Positions 1 through 6,056 of a DNA stretch of 64,000 bases are shown piece after piece. How positions within the stretch are numbered: position 1 is the stretch's first letter; the number at the start of each line of letters is the position of its first letter. Source of the DNA: an uncultured Clostridia bacterium (GTDB lineage: Bacteria; Bacillota; Clostridia; Oscillospirales; Acutalibacteraceae); NCBI GenBank assembly GCA_937876205.1, contig CALEII010000031.1, positions 1 through 64,000 of the forward strand. Reading direction: 5' to 3'. Made by a program: the position numbers and the translations under genes. The notes beneath the pieces are model-generated. The model saw only the letters and a program-made list of their open reading frames with translations, was not told the DNA's origin and did no database searches.

Positions 1-104
1 AAAAATCTCAGGGTTCCTTTTTTATCTCGTCGTTGTTTAATTTTCAAGGTTCAATCTCTTTAAATTGACTCACTTTCGTGTGTCTCTCGTCAGAGTGCTT
101 GAGT
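1..104 (-). other. 5' leader of a leftward rRNA operon (operon itself outside window)
   Basis: Read on the minus strand, this stretch follows two tandem promoters and contains CCTTGAAAATTAAACAACGA (about 37-56), close to the CTTTGAAAA(C/T)T boxA/processing sequence found in clostridial rRNA leaders and 16S-23S spacers. A small hairpin (GACACAC-GAAA-GTGAGTC) precedes it. No 16S sequence is present, so the identity of the operon is inferred. It could instead lead into another highly expressed stable RNA. Confidence 0.6.
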
Positions 105-133
105 ATTATATCACACTGTGACATATTTGTCAA
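105..133 (-). promoter_or_regulatory. Promoter P1 of the leftward rRNA-like transcript
   Basis: On the minus strand there is a perfect TTGACA (-35, 128-133), a 17-nt spacer and a perfect TATAAT (-10, 105-110) with an extended -10 TG one base upstream (TGATATAAT). It is nearest the conserved leader, so it would be the downstream member of the tandem pair. Confidence 0.8.
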
Positions 134-215
134 GACTTTTTTTATTTTTTTCTGAATTTTTTTAACGGAAGTTTACGCAGTCAAGGTGCTGTCCGTTTCG
201 TCATTCAGCTTGCAT

Positions 216-244
216 ATAATATCACACAAATTCAAGTTTGTCAA
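216..244 (-). promoter_or_regulatory. Promoter P2 of the leftward rRNA-like transcript
   Basis: On the minus strand: TTGACA (239-244), 17-nt spacer, TATTAT (216-221), again preceded by TGTGA. The spacer ends (TTGTGTGA) resemble those of P1 (CAGTGTGA), suggesting duplication of one promoter. Tandem strong promoters 111 bp apart are typical of rRNA operons. Confidence 0.75.
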
Positions 245-396
245 CACCTTTTATCAATTTTTTATTGCTTTTTACAGTACATTTTTTCACCTACAACATA
301 TTGGTATTTCTTATTTTTTTAACCACAATCTTCTAGTCATTTTTACAATACATCTACACAAAATACACATATATAAACAATCTGGAGAGGTTATCT

Positions 397-1116
397 ATGA
401 ATAATACAATAACAACCGGCAGGGAAGTAATAAAAAAGATATTCCGATGCTTTATTATTATTCTTCTTATTATAAGTTTAATCAGATTAACAGATATTAT
501 ATATTTATATTTCGATTATAGAAATTATGATTCTCAGTATGTTTTATCTCAATACGGTTCGAGAGGTAATGAAGTCAGGCAGATACAAACAAAGTTAAAG
601 CAACTCGGTTATTACAACGGAAGTATTGACGGTATATTCGGTAATGATACAAAGAAAGCTGTTATTTCTTTTCAAAAGAGCTGCGGCTTAAAAGCTGACG
701 GAATAGCCGGTCCAAAAACGCTGTTATACCTTGGTCTTGATTCAGGTTCTCAGGGTGGTTTTACATCCAATGATGTATACCTGCTTGCAAAAGTCATTGA
801 AGGTGAAGCAAGAGGAGAAAGCTATAAGGGACAGGTAGCTGTCGGTGCAGTAATTCTCAACCGTGTTGATCATTCATCTTTTCCCGATTCTATTTCAGGA
901 GTAGTATATCAGTCCGGTGCGTTTGACTGTGTGTATGACAGCAATTGGTCAGTTGAGCCGAGTTCAACAGCACGCAAAGCTGCAAGTGATGCAATTAACG
1001 GATGGGATCCCAGCGGGGGAGCATTATATTATTATAACCCCGCAAAAACCAGCAACAAATGGATGAGATCCAGACCCGTTATAACGGTTATAGGCAGACA
1101 CTACTTCTGTTCGTAA
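397..1116 (+). CDS. sleB: Spore cortex-lytic enzyme, SleB type
   Basis: A 239-residue membrane-anchored cell-wall hydrolase. Residues 15-39 form one hydrophobic N-terminal segment, about 53-113 a PG_binding_1 domain (YGSRGNEVRQIQ... GYYNGSIDGIFG), and 125-239 a hydrolase_2 (SleB/CwlJ) domain. The EGEARGE motif (135-141) carries the glutamate predicted to be catalytic in this family. SleB-type enzymes cleave muramic-lactam cortex peptidoglycan during germination, and the peptidoglycan-binding plus hydrolase_2 order is the SleB rather than the CwlJ architecture. The ATG is preceded by GGAGAGG at good spacing. The gene runs towards the presumed origin, against local replication. It implies a spore-forming ancestry. 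A vegetative wall-hydrolase role cannot be excluded. Confidence 0.85.
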   Translation: MNNTITTGREVIKKIFRCFIIILLIISLIRLTDIIYLYFDYRNYDSQYVLSQYGSRGNEVRQIQTKLKQLGYYNGSIDGIFGNDTKKAVISFQKSCGLKADGIAGPKTLLYLGLDSGSQGGFTSNDVYLLAKVIEGEARGESYKGQVAVGAVILNRVDHSSFPDSISGVVYQSGAFDCVYDSNWSVEPSSTARKAASDAINGWDPSGGALYYYNPAKTSNKWMRSRPVITVIGRHYFCS

Positions 1117-1161
1117 TATATATTAGGTAAATATATACCTTATAATTTAGCGATTATTTAT

Positions 1162-1177
1162 TGTTTCACGTGAAACA
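1162..1177. promoter_or_regulatory. parS site 1
   Basis: Exact 16-bp palindrome TGTTTCACGTGAAACA, the Firmicutes parS consensus bound by ParB/Spo0J. It lies about 4.6 kb left of the presumed oriC, in the leader of the ATPase gene, with a parB gene close by. Confidence 0.95.
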
Positions 1178-1245
1178 TTGTGTCAGGACAAAGCAGAGCT
1201 TCATATATTGTATTAGATTTATTCAGAAGGGATCTGGTCAATAAT

Positions 1246-2346
1246 ATGAACTCTGTTGCTTTCTTTTTAGGTGCAAACACTCCAACGGGATTTTATTCAT
1301 TATTTAATGAGTTATATAAACCCGAAGATAAGTGGAAAATGTATATAATAAAAGGCGGACCGGGAACAGGAAAGTCATCGCTGATGAAATTTATAGCATC
1401 AGAAGCAGATAAAAGGGGATACAAAACCGAACAGATCTTTTGTTCATCTGATCCGTCAAGTCTTGATGCACTTATTATACCTGACTTAAATATTGCTATC
1501 GCTGACGGAACATCACCTCACATTATCGAGCCTGTTTTTCCGGGGGTTTGTGAAAACATTGTGAATCTCGGTGAGTGCTGGAATAATACTAAACTCTCAG
1601 AAAACAGAGAAAAGATAATTGATATTACAAAAGAAAATTCTCGTTGGCACAAACAAAGTGTAAAATATATGTCTGCAGCAGCTATAATCGATAAAGAAAT
1701 ATATTTAAACGGCAAAGAAATTTTAAACAAGAGTAAGATTGAAAGATATATGAACAGAACCTGTAATCAAATAATGAATAAGACAGATGCAGATTCTTTT
1801 TCCGTAAAAAAGAGATTTCTGAGTGCTGTTACACCTATGGGCATTTCTATAATGTATGACTCATTATATAAATACTGCGACAACGTGATAGCTGTCAAAG
1901 ATAAGCTTACCGTGGCAGCTGACTATATAATGAAATACATTTACAATTATTGTATCAAAAATGAAATAAGTATTATACTGTGTATGTGTCCTATGAATCC
2001 TGAAAACAAAATAGATCATATAATATTACCTGATATACGAACAGGATTTTTTACAGCTAACAAATACCATCCGTTAAGTAAACAAGTTTCGAAAACTGTT
2101 AATTGCAAAAGATTTTATGATACTGATGAATATGATGCAATAAAAAACAAAATTACATTTTTAAATAAGGCAAAAGAAGAGCTTATTTCTGAATCAGTAT
2201 TATGTCTTAAAAATGCAAAATCAACACACGACACACTTGAGAGTTATTATATAGCAGCAATGAATTATAATAGAGTTTCAGAAATAAGAAATAACCTTGT
2301 AAAAGAAATATTAAATGTTTCACGTGAAACATCGGATATAGTTTAA
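1246..2346 (+). CDS. P-loop ATPase of the PRK06851 type
   Basis: Predicted 366-residue cytoplasmic ATPase of unknown role. Walker A is GGPGTGKSS (37-45), preceded by FFLGANTPTGFYS, a start typical of PRK06851-like proteins that carry two tandem P-loop halves. Here the second half (from about RFLSAVTPMG) lacks a recognisable P-loop: the expected GxPGTGKST position reads VKDKLTVAADY, so that half is probably a pseudo-ATPase. A GTG at 1180 extends the frame by 22 residues, but ATG 1246 gives the family's usual N terminus and has AAGGGA 13 nt upstream. Perfect parS sites lie just upstream and inside the last codons, which ties the locus, not necessarily the protein, to chromosome segregation. Confidence 0.7.
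   Translation: MNSVAFFLGANTPTGFYSLFNELYKPEDKWKMYIIKGGPGTGKSSLMKFIASEADKRGYKTEQIFCSSDPSSLDALIIPDLNIAIADGTSPHIIEPVFPGVCENIVNLGECWNNTKLSENREKIIDITKENSRWHKQSVKYMSAAAIIDKEIYLNGKEILNKSKIERYMNRTCNQIMNKTDADSFSVKKRFLSAVTPMGISIMYDSLYKYCDNVIAVKDKLTVAADYIMKYIYNYCIKNEISIILCMCPMNPENKIDHIILPDIRTGFFTANKYHPLSKQVSKTVNCKRFYDTDEYDAIKNKITFLNKAKEELISESVLCLKNAKSTHDTLESYYIAAMNYNRVSEIRNNLVKEILNVSRETSDIV
2316..2331. promoter_or_regulatory. parS site 2 (inside the ATPase coding sequence)
   Basis: Second exact TGTTTCACGTGAAACA. It overlaps codons for Asn-Val-Ser-Arg-Glu-Thr near the C terminus of the ATPase, so protein coding and ParB binding share the sequence. It lies 1154 bp from site 1. Confidence 0.95.
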
Positions 2347-2361
2347 AAAAACAAGTCTAAA

Positions 2362-2402
2362 AACAACAGACGGCTGACTTTTCAGGTCAACCGTCCGTTG
2401 TT
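2362..2402 (-). terminator. Terminator of parB
   Basis: On the minus strand AACAACGGACGGTTGAC pairs with GTCAGCCGTCTGTTGTT (two G-U pairs), followed by TTTAGACTTGTTTTTTT. On the plus strand the two wobbles become A-C mismatches, so the hairpin favours the minus strand (parB). It may still help to stop the convergent ATPase transcript. Confidence 0.8.
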
Positions 2403-2447
2403 TGGATGTGGGTGTGAAAGAAAAAGATATGGATATATATATAGAAT

Positions 2448-3281
2448 CTATACAACATTACAGGATAAATCAACCAGATTGACAGGAGAGGATGTCATTT
2501 TTGGTATGCGTATCACATATTCAAAACAATCTGACTGTTCTGACTGTGTTACTGCAGCGTTTATTCCTGCTTTGTGCATAGTTTCCACCGTATGATTAAG
2601 CGTGTTTATAAAAATTCTCATATTATTCAATTTATTAAATTTTATAATTGTTTTCTTTACTGTACTTTCATCATTATCATCAGAAATTTTATCCTGTTTT
2701 TTATTTTCTCTTATGTAATCTATAAATTTACGACGTTCAGAATCTGTTTTGAGTTTCGTAAGAGATAAAATATAGCTCTCAGATAAATTATTTTCATTTA
2801 TTAAACACTTTATATCATCTGACAATGAATAATACTCAATTCTTGAATTCAGATAAATTTCAGATTTACCAATCTTTTCACTCAATTCATATCTGTTTAT
2901 ATCATAATATAATTCCAGAGTACTCATAGCTTTTGCTTCATCATAAAATTCAAGTTCAGTGCGCTGTATATTTTCAATAAGAGAATACAATATACTTTTT
3001 TCATCTGAAACACTCATAACTATGCAAGGAACAGCGTCCAATGAAAGCATACGTGCAGCTCTGAGCCTGAGTTCACCTGATATTAATTCAAAGTTTTCAT
3101 TTTTTATTCTTACAAGAAGAGGCTGTACAATACCGTTATGTCTGATTGAAACAGCAAGTTCATTAAGCTTTCTTTCATCAAATTGCTTTCTCGGATGATT
3201 CTGATTTATTATAATCATATCTACGGGTACAGATAAAACTGTGCCGGCTTTTTTTACTCTGTCTGATAAAACAGGCTTCAA
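2448..3281 (-). CDS. parB: ParB/Spo0J/Noc-family chromosome partition protein
   Basis: About 277 residues. ParB loads on parS and spreads as a CTP-gated clamp to organise the origin region. Visible are the ParB N-terminal domain with NHPRKQFDERKL (box I-like), GELRLRAA (box II; canonical GERRxRAA, so the first Arg is Leu while the second Arg is kept) and ENIQRTELEFYDEA (box III), then a central helix-turn-helix (LSEKIGKSEIYLNSR) and a diverged C terminus. The open frame extends upstream to 3353, but that part overlaps the rsmG terminator. TTG at 3279-3281 with GGAG 10 nt upstream is the better start and yields the usual N terminus. No ParA/Soj gene is next to it. A Noc-like role is possible but no Noc site was seen. 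Confidence 0.85.
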   Translation of the reverse strand: MKPVLSDRVKKAGTVLSVPVDMIIINQNHPRKQFDERKLNELAVSIRHNGIVQPLLVRIKNENFELISGELRLRAARMLSLDAVPCIVMSVSDEKSILYSLIENIQRTELEFYDEAKAMSTLELYYDINRYELSEKIGKSEIYLNSRIEYYSLSDDIKCLINENNLSESYILSLTKLKTDSERRKFIDYIRENKKQDKISDDNDESTVKKTIIKFNKLNNMRIFINTLNHTVETMHKAGINAAVTQSEQSDCFEYVIRIPKMTSSPVNLVDLSCNVV

Positions 3282-3316
3282 TTTATCATCACTCCGAATT
3301 TTAATTAAAACAAAAA

Positions 3317-3358
3317 CCGATGTGTTCTGCTGCTTACAACAGCATAATAACACATCGG
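3317..3358 (-). terminator. Terminator of rsmG
   Basis: Perfect 10-bp stem CCGATGTGTT/AACACATCGG, with further CTGCTG pairing in the loop, followed on the minus strand by TTTTTGTTTTAATT. It lies between rsmG and the parB ribosome-binding site. Confidence 0.85.
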
Positions 3359-3420
3359 TAATTCATTTTTTCACGAATTTTGTAAGTAGAAAAAAAATAT
3401 TTTAAACATAAAACAACTGT

Positions 3421-4134
3421 TTAAAGAGGTTTTTTGTTAATCTGCCCCATATTACGAGGATATTTTGGAGAAATCTGCGAAACTTTTTTTGCAATTATAA
3501 TATTCCTTATATCTCCGTTATGAATATTATAGACTATATCGTCATATAATTCTGAGTTAAGTTTTTTAAAAGCAGCGATACCGTTTGTCTTTTCTTCCTT
3601 TGAAATGTCACCCTTCATAGAGACAAATTTACCGCCGACTCTGACAAGAGGCAAACAGAACTCAGACAGAATACGCAGCTGAGCAACTGCTCTTGCAGTA
3701 ACAAAATCAAATTTTTCTCTGTATTCAGGCTTTCTGCCTGCATCCTCAGCTCTTATATGAATAACATCAGCTTTAAGATCAAGCTCAGATAAAAGATACC
3801 TTATGAAATCAAGTTTTTTATTGACTGCATCAAATAGTGTAACATCAAGACTGTCACCGGCAATCAGAATAGGTACACCGGGAAAGCCTGCCCCGCAACC
3901 CACATCGGCAATCTTATTACCTTTTTCAACACCTGAAAACTTAAAAAAAGCAAGACTGTCTGCAAAATGCTTTATAATAATATCATCAGGCTCTGTAATG
4001 GCAGTGAGATTAACCTTCTCATTATAACTGACAAGTTCCCTTGCATATATATCAAATTTTTCTGCTGATTCATCTGTTAAATTCACGCCGAATTCTGCAG
4101 CACAGACTGAAAGAAGCTCTTTTGAAATAAACAT
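3421..4134 (-). CDS. rsmG: 16S rRNA (guanine527-N7)-methyltransferase RsmG
   Basis: 237 residues, usual length. RsmG methylates N7 of G527 in 16S rRNA with S-adenosylmethionine. The SAM-binding motif is IADVGCGAGFPGVP, followed by the conserved region around LDFIRYLLSELDL and a VTARAVAQL segment typical of GidB/RsmG. The start ATG has AAAGGAT upstream. rsmG next to a parB-family gene and left of dnaA matches the Bacillus/Clostridium origin order (gidB-noc). Its own promoter lies at 4159-4186 and a terminator follows, so it appears to be transcribed alone. Confidence 0.95.
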   Translation of the reverse strand: MFISKELLSVCAAEFGVNLTDESAEKFDIYARELVSYNEKVNLTAITEPDDIIIKHFADSLAFFKFSGVEKGNKIADVGCGAGFPGVPILIAGDSLDVTLFDAVNKKLDFIRYLLSELDLKADVIHIRAEDAGRKPEYREKFDFVTARAVAQLRILSEFCLPLVRVGGKFVSMKGDISKEEKTNGIAAFKKLNSELYDDIVYNIHNGDIRNIIIAKKVSQISPKYPRNMGQINKKPL

Positions 4135-4158
4135 AATTATCTAATCCTTTCTCTCTAA

Positions 4159-4186
4159 ATTTTAATCAAATTACAGCTATTGTCAA
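4159..4186 (-). promoter_or_regulatory. rsmG promoter
   Basis: Minus-strand TTGACA (4181-4186), 16-nt spacer, TAAAAT (4159-4164), about 25 nt upstream of the rsmG start. The -35 lies within a short dyad CTATTG-T-CAATAG (4177-4189). Confidence 0.6.
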
Positions 4187-4246
4187 TAGTGATTTTATAC
4201 AATTTAAATTGTCATAAAATAAATAATAAAAGATATTGAATTTTGC

Positions 4247-4275
4247 TTGATTTAGTTTGAATAAAGTGATATAAT
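4247..4275 (+). promoter_or_regulatory. dnaA promoter
   Basis: TTGATT (4247-4252), 17-nt spacer, TATAAT (4270-4275) with an extended -10 TGA, the same GTGATATAAT block as rRNA promoter P1. It leaves a dnaA leader of about 115 nt. Confidence 0.7.
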
Positions 4276-4295
4276 AAACTAAAATCGTATAATAG

Positions 4296-4304
4296 CGTGT
4301 ATAA
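4296..4304 (-). promoter_or_regulatory. Near-consensus DnaA box in the dnaA leader
   Basis: Minus strand reads TTATACACG, one mismatch from TTATNCACA, about 20 bp after the dnaA -10. It would allow autorepression if DnaA here still reads the classical box. It is the only near-classical box I found close to dnaA. Confidence 0.35.
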
Positions 4305-4397
4305 GGCATATTAAATCAATTTTTACTGTTTAAGATATAGAATCATTACCAACTTAAAATCCCAATTACAGACACTCAGAGAGGAAAATTAAAAAAT

Positions 4398-5711
4398 ATG
4401 GATACACTTAAAGAAGTATGGGATCAGGTGCTTGAGTATTGTAAAAATACGTTATCGGAAACACTCTATAAACTCTGGATATGCGACCTTGAAACTCCGG
4501 AATTTATAAATGATAAAATAATCATATCAGTGGCAAACGAATTCAAGAGAAGTGTAATAAGCACAAGATTCGATGAAACATTCAGAACAGCATTCAAAGA
4601 AATACTCGGTCTTGATTTTGAGATTGCTTACGTAATTTCAGATAAACCGGAAGAAATACCTCAGAAAAAAGAAGAAGAAAAAAATGAAGGACGTAAAGAA
4701 TACGATTTCAACAGCTTTATCGTAGGTCCTTCAAACAAGCTTGCACATGCAGCATCATGGAGAGTTGCTACTGCAGAAAACCTGGGCGCTGTTTACAACC
4801 CTCTTTTCATTTACGGTAACTCAGGTCTGGGAAAGACACATCTTATGATGGCTATTCAGAATGAGCTGAAAAAAACTCACGATAATATAAAAATCGTTTA
4901 TGTTACTTGTGAGCATTTTGTTAATGACTTCATTACCTGCGTCAGAACAAAGGATTTTGAGCCTTTCAGAAAAAAATACAGGGAAGTTGATGCTCTTTTT
5001 ATAGACGATATTCAGTTTATAAAAGGAAAAGAAGCTATTCAGGAAGAATTTTTCCACACTTTTAACGACCTCATAAACACAGGCAAACAGATAGTTATTA
5101 CATCTGACCGTCCGCCTAAAGAAATAGATGAGCTTGATATCCGTATTCAGACAAGATTTGAAAGCGGACTTGTTGCAGATATCAAACCCCCCGAAATAGA
5201 AATCAGAACAGCAATTATTCAGAATAAGGCCGATGAACTGGGTCTGAAGCTCTCTCCTTCAATTGTAAACTATATTGCAGAAAAAATCAAAAGCAATATA
5301 AGACAGCTTGAAGGTGCAGTCAATAAAATTGCTGCTATGAAAAGTCTTCACGGAACAGAGCCTACAATGGGTAATATTCAGCAGATACTCAAGGATCTTT
5401 CAAATGAAGATAAGCCGGTATCAAAGGTTGTTGATGAAATTATAGAATATGTCGCAGATTTCTATGATGTATCACAGGAAGATATCAAATCTGATAAGAG
5501 AAATGCTTCAATAATTCTCGCAAGAGGCGTAGCTATGTACATAGTAAGAGAAATTACAGACCTTTCTCTTGAATCTGTAGGCTCCGTTTTCGGCGGCAAG
5601 AAGCATTCTACAGTCAAGCATTCTATTGATAAAGTAGAAAGCAGAATAAAAAACGATATCAAATTCAGAACAAGTATTTACAACACAATAAAACAGTTCA
5701 GAGAATCTTAA
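4398..5711 (+). CDS. dnaA: Chromosomal replication initiator DnaA
   Basis: 437 residues, full length. Domain I about 1-75, linker 76-103, AAA+ domain III from YDFNSFIVG (102) with Walker A GNSGLGKT (140-147) and Walker B FIDD (201-204), then domain IV from about 340. DnaA-ATP binds 9-mer boxes at oriC, opens the duplex and loads helicase. The box-recognition signature, usually GGRDHTTV, reads GGKKHSTV (399-406). Lys402 replaces the residue equivalent to E. coli Asp433 and Ser404 that equivalent to Thr435, both base-contacting, while His403 and Thr405 are kept. This fits the altered 9-mers in the downstream gap. AGAGAGGA precedes the ATG. The promoter is at 4247-4275. Confidence 0.98.
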   Translation: MDTLKEVWDQVLEYCKNTLSETLYKLWICDLETPEFINDKIIISVANEFKRSVISTRFDETFRTAFKEILGLDFEIAYVISDKPEEIPQKKEEEKNEGRKEYDFNSFIVGPSNKLAHAASWRVATAENLGAVYNPLFIYGNSGLGKTHLMMAIQNELKKTHDNIKIVYVTCEHFVNDFITCVRTKDFEPFRKKYREVDALFIDDIQFIKGKEAIQEEFFHTFNDLINTGKQIVITSDRPPKEIDELDIRIQTRFESGLVADIKPPEIEIRTAIIQNKADELGLKLSPSIVNYIAEKIKSNIRQLEGAVNKIAAMKSLHGTEPTMGNIQQILKDLSNEDKPVSKVVDEIIEYVADFYDVSQEDIKSDKRNASIILARGVAMYIVREITDLSLESVGSVFGGKKHSTVKHSIDKVESRIKNDIKFRTSIYNTIKQFRES

Positions 5712-5797
5712 TTGATTTTTCTGAACAAGTTATAAACGTTCAAATTGTATAAAACAGTAAAAATGTTTTGAACAAGTTTCAGTTTATAAACATCAAT

Positions 5798-5815
5798 TTT
5801 TGAACATATTGAACA
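5798..5815 (+). repeat. Tandem pair of origin 9-mers, copy A
   Basis: TTTTGAACA directly followed by TATTGAACA with no gap, so two 9-mers are in the same helical arrangement, as expected for neighbouring DnaA binding sites. Confidence 0.6.
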
Positions 5816-5921
5816 TTATAATTATAATTCTATTTTAGAAATATATTTTAAACAGTTTCTTTATAAATTTTATACATGCTAAATACTCTTTAAAATCTTT
5901 ATACATAGCCAAAAAAAGGTG

Positions 5922-5939
5922 TTTTAAACAGTTTGAACA
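5922..5939 (+). repeat. Tandem pair of origin 9-mers, copy B
   Basis: TTTTAAACA directly followed by GTTTGAACA, abutting the C-run and the triplet array. This is the position of the paired boxes next to the Bacillus subtilis unwinding element. Confidence 0.65.
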
Positions 5940-5967
5940 CCCCCTAATAATACTAATACTATTATAA
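5940..5967 (+). other. Putative DnaA-trio unwinding element
   Basis: After a CCCCC run the plus strand reads CTA-ATA-ATA-CTA-ATA-CTA-TTA, i.e. repeated 3'-GAT-5' or 3'-TAT-5' on the other strand. DnaA boxes, a GC cluster and then DnaA-trios make up the basal unwinding system described for bacterial origins. The order and polarity match here, placing the melting site about 90-110 bp before dnaN. Confidence 0.65.
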
Positions 5968-6004
5968 TATAGTTATGTTATGTAATAACACGAAAAAGTC
6001 TTCA

Positions 6005-6056
6005 GAAGGGAGAAAGTGCAGTGAACACAATTGTGTAAAACTGCATTGCAATCAAA
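6005..6056 (+). promoter_or_regulatory. dnaN leader: distant Shine-Dalgarno and hairpin
   Basis: The only Shine-Dalgarno-like sequence, GAAGGGAG (6005-6012), ends 44 nt before the dnaN ATG. Between them lies a hairpin with GCAGT/ACTGC at the base (6018-6022/6040-6044) and the palindrome ACACAATTGTGT inside. Folding would bring the ribosome-binding site to about 17 nt from the ATG. It may control dnaN translation. Confidence 0.45.

Larger units (their letters stand above)
5712..6056. other. oriC: Presumed oriC (dnaA-dnaN intergenic region)
   Basis: 345 bp of very AT-rich sequence between dnaA and dnaN, the usual Firmicutes origin site. I found no TTATCCACA. Instead there are repeats of TT(T/A)T(G/A)AACA, all on the plus strand: TTTTGAACA at 5766 and 5798, TATTGAACA at 5807, TTTTAAACA at 5846 and 5922, GTTTGAACA at 5931, TTATAAACA at 5784, and related TTCTGAACA at 5719. 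Two pairs are exactly adjacent 9-mers. A C-run and CTA/ATA triplets follow at 5940-5967. TTATACATG and TTATACATA (about 5869 and 5899) are weak classical-like boxes. Transcription on the two sides diverges from here. Confidence 0.8.

Noticed and set aside
186..404. Hydrophobic 72-codon plus-strand frame before sleB
   Set aside because: It crosses the two strong minus-strand promoters, its start is not preceded by a ribosome site and it overlaps the sleB start.
2398..2595. 65-codon plus-strand frame next to the parB terminator
   Set aside because: It lies on the minus-strand parB gene and its terminator, with no ribosome site.
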